Assembly: GCA_023079485.1 (NCBI GenBank)
Contig: CM041104.1
Span: forward strand, 869,676 to 933,675
Direction: 5' to 3'
Length of the DNA: 64,000 nucleotides
Source of the DNA: Archilochus colubris
Taxonomy: Eukaryota > Chordata > Aves > Apodiformes > Trochilidae
Shown here one piece after another: positions 58,440 to 64,000 of the stretch. A program made the translations under genes and the position numbers. The first letter of the stretch is position 1; each line of letters opens with the position of its first letter. Under the pieces are notes generated by a model that was not told the origin of the DNA, did no database searches, and saw only the letters and a list, made by a program, of their open reading frames with translations.

Positions 58440-58960
58440 ATTGCTCATTATTCCTGACTCCACCATCCCAGAGGAAGATGAAAAGAGAATAAGGAAAAGA
58501 GATTTAAAGGTTGTAAATTAAACCTAGGACAGGTTTAATAGAAGAGAGAAGGGATAATGATAAAAAAATATACAAATATATACAAAACCCAATTTCAGTG
58601 TCTGCTGATATAAATGTCTGAAAATCCCTGGTGTCAGAGCCAACTCATGAAGAGGCTCCAGGGCACCTCCCAACAACTGCTGGAGTTGGATTCTGCAGAG
58701 CACCTGGTGAGATGAAGACAGAGAGCAGCATCCTCCCACCAAGATGTGTGAGTGCAGGAAGAAGGGAAGGAGGAAGGGAGCAGCAAGACGAAGGCTTTCC
58801 CACCCTCCTGGCTTTTATAAGGAATGGCAGGAGATGGGAGGGAATCCTGACCCTGCCCTCAGGATCCTTCAGGCAGACAACACTCTCTCTCTAGGGTCTC
58901 ATATAAATACCATAAAATGAGCCTGGGCCCTCTCAAACCAGAGCAGTCTTCCAAGCACCC
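58440..58960 (-). mobile_element. Possible ERV LTR (minus strand), low confidence
   Basis: On the minus strand: CCTTATAAAAGCC TATA box (about 58813-58822), then a 200-bp pyrimidine-rich leader, then an AT-rich region with repeated TATATATT-type sequence (58560-58600) and ATTAAACC near 58530, the layout of several avian ERV LTRs. No terminal TG...CA or target duplication was fixed, so this is suggestive only. Confidence 0.3.
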
Positions 58961-59069
58961 CACCAGGCTGCAGCCCCTCTGGTTTGGGGTGATTGGTGGT
59001 GCCACACTGCCCTCTGCCCTGCAGGGAGGAAAACTGGCAGGGGGGGTAAGCTGTGTGTACTAGTAGAGT

Positions 59070-59144
59070 GTTTTTCCTTTTCTTGAAACTTTTTTTTCTT
59101 TTTTTTTTCTTTTTTTTTTTTTGTGTATGTGTGTGTGTGTGTGC
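59070..59144. repeat. Poly-T/pyrimidine tract followed by (TG)n
   Basis: T-rich tract (about 59070-59122) with C interruptions followed by TGTG repeats to about 59144. Simple repeat. Confidence 0.9.
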
Positions 59145-59224
59145 TCTCTGGAGTAGTGCTTGTAAAAATAGCCATAAAGAAGTTAAAAAGCAATGTGCTG
59201 GCTCAGAGGAGTTGTTCAATATAC

Positions 59225-59350
59225 TTATTAAAGATCCACAGTACTGGAGCCATAATAGAACTTGGCACTTAAAGAGCACCTTTCATCTCACGAGTTCAAG
59301 TCACTTTACGAGCACTTATGAATTAAGCTTCATAACAGCCCTGTGTGCAG
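59225..59350 (+). mobile_element. Ancient LINE/SINE 3' tail remnant, tentative
   Basis: TAATAGAACTTGGCACTT, AAGAGCACCTTTCATCTCAC, AGTCACTTTACGAGCACTTA and CATAACAGCCCTGTGTG recall the CTTTCATCTC...AAAGCACTTTACAA...CACAACACCCCTGTGAGG sequence of old amniote elements (L2/L3/MIR tails). Family assignment is by resemblance only. Confidence 0.4.
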
Positions 59351-61328
59351 AGCCTCACAAGCAAATTATTCATCTGTTTCCACAATACAGGCATTAAATA
59401 ACAATAATAAGCTGGCTAATTCTGTCTCTCCTCTGGTCTGAGGATTGTCTCTGAGCTTATAGCAATTCCTTCCTATTAATCCAGTGCTAACAGTCAATGG
59501 TTCCCATGGGCAGGCTCAGATGGGGGGGGTTTGCTGGACAAGCAGCCAGGGTTTGGGTCAGAGCAGCTCCATGGTGGGGCTGCCAAGTGCTGAGCACTCA
59601 CCCTGGCCCAGCTGAGCTCTAAACCCCTGCCTTTCCTTACCTGTGTGGGCAGAACAGCTCATGTCTGGGGAAACACACCTTCTATAGGGTTTCCCTGGCT
59701 GGAGTTATTTGGTGCTTCAGGGGATGAATTCAGAAACAAGCAGCAGGTGCTGAGCTCATGAAGAGGTGCAGGAGTAGCACAGAATTGGCTGAAATGTTTA
59801 AAGTAAGGACATTCATCAGGATCCTACTCTGTGAGGGTTTAGGTGAAGAGCTCGAGTGCAGGATGTCCTGGGGCAGTCCTGAGAGAGGGAGAGGGAACTG
59901 GCTTGGTTTGGACCAAAAAATAAAAAGTGACACTTCTCAACCAAGTAAAAAACAAAAATGCACCTCTTAAGTGTTTCATCTGGTGGAAACTGAAGACTCT
60001 CATGCCCCTAGACACTGCCTGATCCTCCTGCTTATGCTCATTTTCTTTTGTGAGGTTTCAGTGTTAAAGCCCCAAACCTCACAGTCTCAAAATGGCGGAT
60101 TTAATTTTGAAAAGAAAAAGAGCATCTGCTCCAGCACAGCTGTCACAAAAGCACTAACTTAAAAACAACAAAATGCTTTTCAAATTGAACCTCCTCTCCC
60201 TCATTTTTAGCCAAAGTTCTTCACCTGGTATTTAATAGAAGGGACTAGATTTAGTCTCTGAACACCAGATGTTCTCCTGTAGTAAATGCACACTGGAGAA
60301 AGATGTCACTTGGCCTTTACCACAGTGCCAGCACCCTCCTGGGTGCAGAAAAAATACAAGGCTGAGAGAGAGGGAATGGTGAATCAGGCAGAAGGTTCTC
60401 ATCCCAGTTACTGAGCTCCAGGAGGGCTCTGTTGGCTCTGGGATGGGGTAGCTGGGGGCTGAACACCACAGGGATGTGACTGGTCATCTCTTAGAGAGAA
60501 ATCTTCCCATTTCTTAGGAAGGAGTAAGAAAGTGTTGCCAGGGAAGCCTGGGAGAGATGGCACCAGGCACCAAAGCCACGAAGAGTCAGTCCCAGCCCTG
60601 AGGGCTGTGGTGTGGTGGGAGATGTGGAAGCAGAAATGGATTCTGTGTCACAGAAAGCACCGAGTGTTAGGGGTTGGGAAGGGCCTTCCCCATTCTCTGA
60701 AGGTTGTCAGCAGTGGTAAATGGGAGCAGTCAAGTTAAGACTGGGCCATGTTAAAACCCATCTGCCTGTGCTGGGAACTGGGATGGTTGATCACACAGCT
60801 GGGGGCTGCTGGGGTATCTTCTCTTGGCTGCTGCTATGGGCCAGCAAAGAAGCATGGCTACCTGCCCTTGCATGGAGGGGTTCATGGAGAAAGGGCAACA
60901 GGCCAGTGGCACCTGCAGAGCCATCCAGAGCCACAGCAGATCTCTGGCATCCCAGGTAAGGCTCAGGCTGTTCTCCAAGGTGTCTCACACAGCCTCTGGG
61001 CTGCAGAGCATCTCCATCCCACCTGCCTTGTGGTGTCCAGGGTGATGTGACATCCTCCTGTGGCTCCATCCTTCGTGGCTGCACAGCCATGGGCACAGGG
61101 GATATCCCAAAAGCAGTAATTGCAACAAAGGGGCCATCCCTGTCCTCCCCCTGGAGGATGGATAGCCCACCCTGACAGCAGGTGACACAGACAGCCCTCT
61201 GGGGCAGCAGGATGGTTCCTTGCATCCAGCCCAACACAGTCCTGCCCCCGAGGGTCCCTTTCATACCCACCTGGCCATTCCCTCTTTTCCTGGTTTCCAT
61301 GGTGCACATCTGGGCGGTAATTATAAAG
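59351..61328. other. Non-coding DNA, possible diverged CR1 tail near 60650
   Basis: No gene recognised. At 60640-60705 the sequence TGTCACAGAAAGCACCG ... GGGGTTGGGAAGGGCCTTCC resembles a heavily mutated reverse-oriented CR1 3' end. The rest is unremarkable. Confidence 0.3.
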
Positions 61329-61903
61329 ATCATAGAATCATAGAATCCTAGGGGTTGGAAGGGACCTCGAAAGATCATCTAGTCCAACCCCCCCTGCCAG
61401 AGCAGGGCCACCTAGAGTACATCGCTAGGAACGTGTCCAGGCGGGTTTTGAATGTCTCCAGTGAAGGAGACTCCACGACCCCCTGGGCAGCCTGTTCCAG
61501 GGCTCTGTCACCTTACAGAAAAAAATTTTCGATTTCAACTTGAACCTCCTTGCTCCAATTTACACCCATTACCCCTTGTCCTATCACTGGTATCACTGAG
61601 AAAAGCCTAACTCCATCTCCCTGACACTCCTCCTTACATATTTGAAAACATTGATGAGGTCACCCCTCAGTCTCCTTTTCTCCAAACTAAAGAGACCCAG
61701 CTCCCTCAGCCTTTCCTCATAAGGGAGATGTTCCACTCCCTTAATCATCTTCGTAGCTCTGCGCTGGACTCTTTCAAGCACTTCCCTGTCCTTCCTGAAC
61801 TGAGGGGCCCAGAACTGGACACAATACTCCAGGTGCGGCCTCACCAATGCAGAATAGAGGGGGAGGAGAACCTCTCTTGACCTACTGATGCTGCTGATGA
61901 ACT
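61329..61903 (-). mobile_element. CR1 LINE, about 575-bp 3' fragment
   Basis: Two ATCATAGA units, then CTAGGGGTTGGAAGGGACC and TAGTCCAACCCCCCCTGCC, then on the minus strand a segment encoding the CR1 ORF2 C-terminus (61593-61847: [20 protein letters not shown]..., with [20 protein letters not shown]). The ORF2 frame is intact over these about 84 codons but lacks everything upstream. It differs from the 33191 copy and looks like another subfamily. Confidence 0.94.
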
Positions 61904-62739
61904 CATTGCTACATTCAGTTATACAGTGCTGAGGTCACTGTCTTCACGCTGGCAATAATTATAGCAATAAGCATACAATAAAACATACATCTCCGGTTGG
62001 AGCCCAACTTTAGAGGGAAAAAATCCCAGGAGCTGTGTGGTTTGCAAAGATGTTAAATACAGAAATGCTCACTGCTGGGGAGCTGCCATCTTCTCCCCTG
62101 GAGCTGCTGAACACACAGGAGCTGCGGCACAGGGGGCTTTGGATTGGTCCCGGTGCCGGATCCAGCTGGGAAGCAGCCCCCGGGGGGGATGAGGTGGCTG
62201 CCCCAGAGCTGGGGGCTGGAGGGCAGCGGTCCTGTGGGTGCTGAAGCCCTGGCTGTGTCTGGGCCCTGCAGGATTGCTGAGTCAGAAAAACAACATTCCC
62301 AAGGAGTGGGAGCAGAGAAGCAGGCGGATCTGCCGGCAGGGATTAGCTTTCCACCTCCAGCTCCTAAAGCCTTTTGTTGGTAATCCCAGCTCCCGCTCGC
62401 TCCAGCACGTTTTTTTGCCCACTCCACGACCTTGGACAAAACATTTCTACTCTTGTGCCTGCTTCCCCACATGCATCAGGGTCAGGGATCCTCTTCTGGG
62501 TTTAGTCTGCAGCAAAACCTGGAGATGGAGGTGGGATGGGCTTTGCTCCCCCGGGGTGAACTGGGGCTGAGCTGGGTGCAGGCAGGTGTGGGAGGGACAG
62601 ACAGTGTCCGTGGGTTGGTGTGGGGTCGTGCATGCGGACAACAGCAGCTGGGACACATCTGCTGAGCCCCACAGGATAAAGGGCAGGGTTTGAGCAGAGC
62701 TGCAGGGAAGGGCCCATGGACCGTGGCATGTTCTCACCT
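61904..62739. other. Non-coding DNA
   Basis: No gene recognised; GC-rich 62080-62240 without island-level CpG density. Short chance frames. Confidence 0.4.
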
Positions 62740-63960
62740 GGTCATTTCCATGTCACTGCCCAGAATTCAAAATTCTTTCTGTGCCATTCTGAGCATTTAA
62801 AAAGTGGTTGGAAGCTCGAGGCAGAGTGTCAGGGGAGGGGTAAGAGGAAGGAAATAGCATAAGATTAATTACAGGAGCAAGAGCTCGGAATGTTGATAGA
62901 TCAGCTCCCGTTAGGAGAGTACCCGTGGTCCTGTAAGTATGGAGCACTCTCAAGCTGGGATGAATGAACTGGCTAATTGTTTGCTGTGCTGGAAAGCAAT
63001 CTTCGGGGAGCAGCACATTGCATTACATGAGTCAGCTCCATGCTGGCAGGACAATTATCAAATATTATACTATTTAGCTGGGCGATTTCTACCCAAGCTC
63101 AGTGTAGCCCGGAGAAGGGTGGTGTTTCAGCACCGTGCAGAGAAAGAAAGGCATCAGACAGTGTTTGCTTCCTGATAAGCAGAGATCTGGGGGGGGGGAA
63201 ATGGGACCATTGCACTTGTTAGTGCACTTTTGAAATGACTCATGTGTGTTCAGTGCTGCTTCCAGAAACTTAATTGAAAGTTCTGGTGTCTGTTGTTGTA
63301 AGAAGCAAACCATATGCTTTCAAAAGACATTACTTGTTTTTTTTTATAGTACCGAGAGATTGTAACAGCGTCAAGTCCCAACTGTTGTGGCAATGCATTT
63401 AGAGAGCAGAAAGAAATCTAGGAGTTTCTGCTGTAAGGAGATCAGAAACTTGACGACACAACAACAAAAAGGAGAGGCTGTTTGTGAAACCTGAGCTCGA
63501 TGGTGCTGTTTGATAGCTCAGATAATGACTGCTGACTGATGGACTGAGCGCAGGCAGGGCAGGAATCTCTCCCCCTCCAGCAGAGCAGAGGAGCTGTGAT
63601 GCAGTCAGTCAGTTGTTTGCGAGGTGCTGCTGGCAATCCGAACTGCTGGCTCCTCTTTAAAACCCCTGGTTAATCATCCTATGCCATCCCATTCATCCTT
63701 TCTTATTATTATTTGCAAAGCTCTCTTGGCTGGAAAATCAAGACAGTGAATAACGTGCTGGGAAACAACCAGGGCTGGTGCTGCCAGCAGCTGAGCCCTG
63801 AGCCCGTGGCGAGAACAGGGCTCCCAACATCCTCCTTTAAATGTTCTTTTGTTTTGGGACGTGCTGCATGCAATTGCACTGCAGAGGGTTTGCAACAACA
63901 GCCTGTGCAAAAGTATTACGTGAAAGCAGAAAGCCTGAGATGGCAACACTGATGCTATGA
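62740..63960. promoter_or_regulatory. Repeat-free, motif-rich region (candidate conserved enhancer cluster)
   Basis: This kilobase lacks the CTGG/CCAG-rich composition of the neighbourhood and carries many transcription-factor-like cores: AGATTAATTACAGG, AATTATCAAATATTATAC, TGAGTCAGC and TGACTCAT (AP-1/Maf-like), ATGCATTTAG, GGGTAATTAAA-like TTAATCATCC, CAGCTG. It ends in near-continuous non-repeat sequence to the window edge. Enhancer function and conservation are inferences. Confidence 0.35.
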
Positions 63961-64000
63961 GTTGCGTGGTGCAGAAAAGCCATGTGAATAATTGAGGTTG

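Overview
This window looks like bird nuclear DNA. It contains at least nine fragments of the avian CR1 LINE family, with the hallmark 3' end (ATTCTATG/ATTCTGTG-type octamers next to the motif AAGGGACCT or its complement). It also has an endogenous retrovirus (ERV), a GC-rich CpG island of the sort that starts a vertebrate gene, and long stretches with no coding signal. A passerine is plausible but not shown. I found no intact cellular protein-coding gene, no tRNA or rRNA gene and no CRISPR array. Nearly all longer open frames are chance frames in GC-rich, repeat or intronic DNA.

Layout. (1) 1-3320: the 5' part of an ERV on the minus strand. It has a 5' LTR (2738-3320), a primer binding site resembling tRNA-Arg (2717-2734), a long leader interrupted by a CR1 copy (1799-2056), and a gag gene with a gammaretrovirus-like matrix domain, an unusually long Glu/Lys/Ala-rich coiled coil and the start of the capsid, broken by an in-frame TAA. 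(2) 3355-3857: about 2.6 copies of a 191-192 bp tandem repeat beside the LTR. (3) 4011-4498: a 488-bp palindromic element with TG...CA ends and a 6-bp target duplication (ATTAGG). A related element lies at 38904-39480 with a perfect 6-bp duplication (GTGATA). (4) 4505-13060: gene-poor DNA with two small CR1 pieces. (5) About 13080-14000: a CpG island with a probable first exon on the plus strand ending at a strong splice donor (13347/13348). A possible minus-strand donor at 12781/12780 suggests divergent transcription. (6) 13348-64000: probably intron 1 of that gene and/or intergenic DNA, with scattered CR1, two LTR-like stretches, an ancient MIR-like fragment, simple repeats and several AT-rich, homeodomain-motif-rich islands that could be conserved enhancers, most clearly 54880-55200 and 62740-63960.

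Most unusual are the two related TG...CA elements whose ends are inverted copies of each other. They carry integrase-style 6-bp target duplications and a TATA-like CCAATAAAAGG/CCAATAAAGG box. They look like LTRs whose far end was replaced by an inverted copy of the near end, or like a foldback transposon with retroviral-style termini. Next most interesting are the Gag coiled-coil expansion and the 191-bp repeat flanking the provirus.
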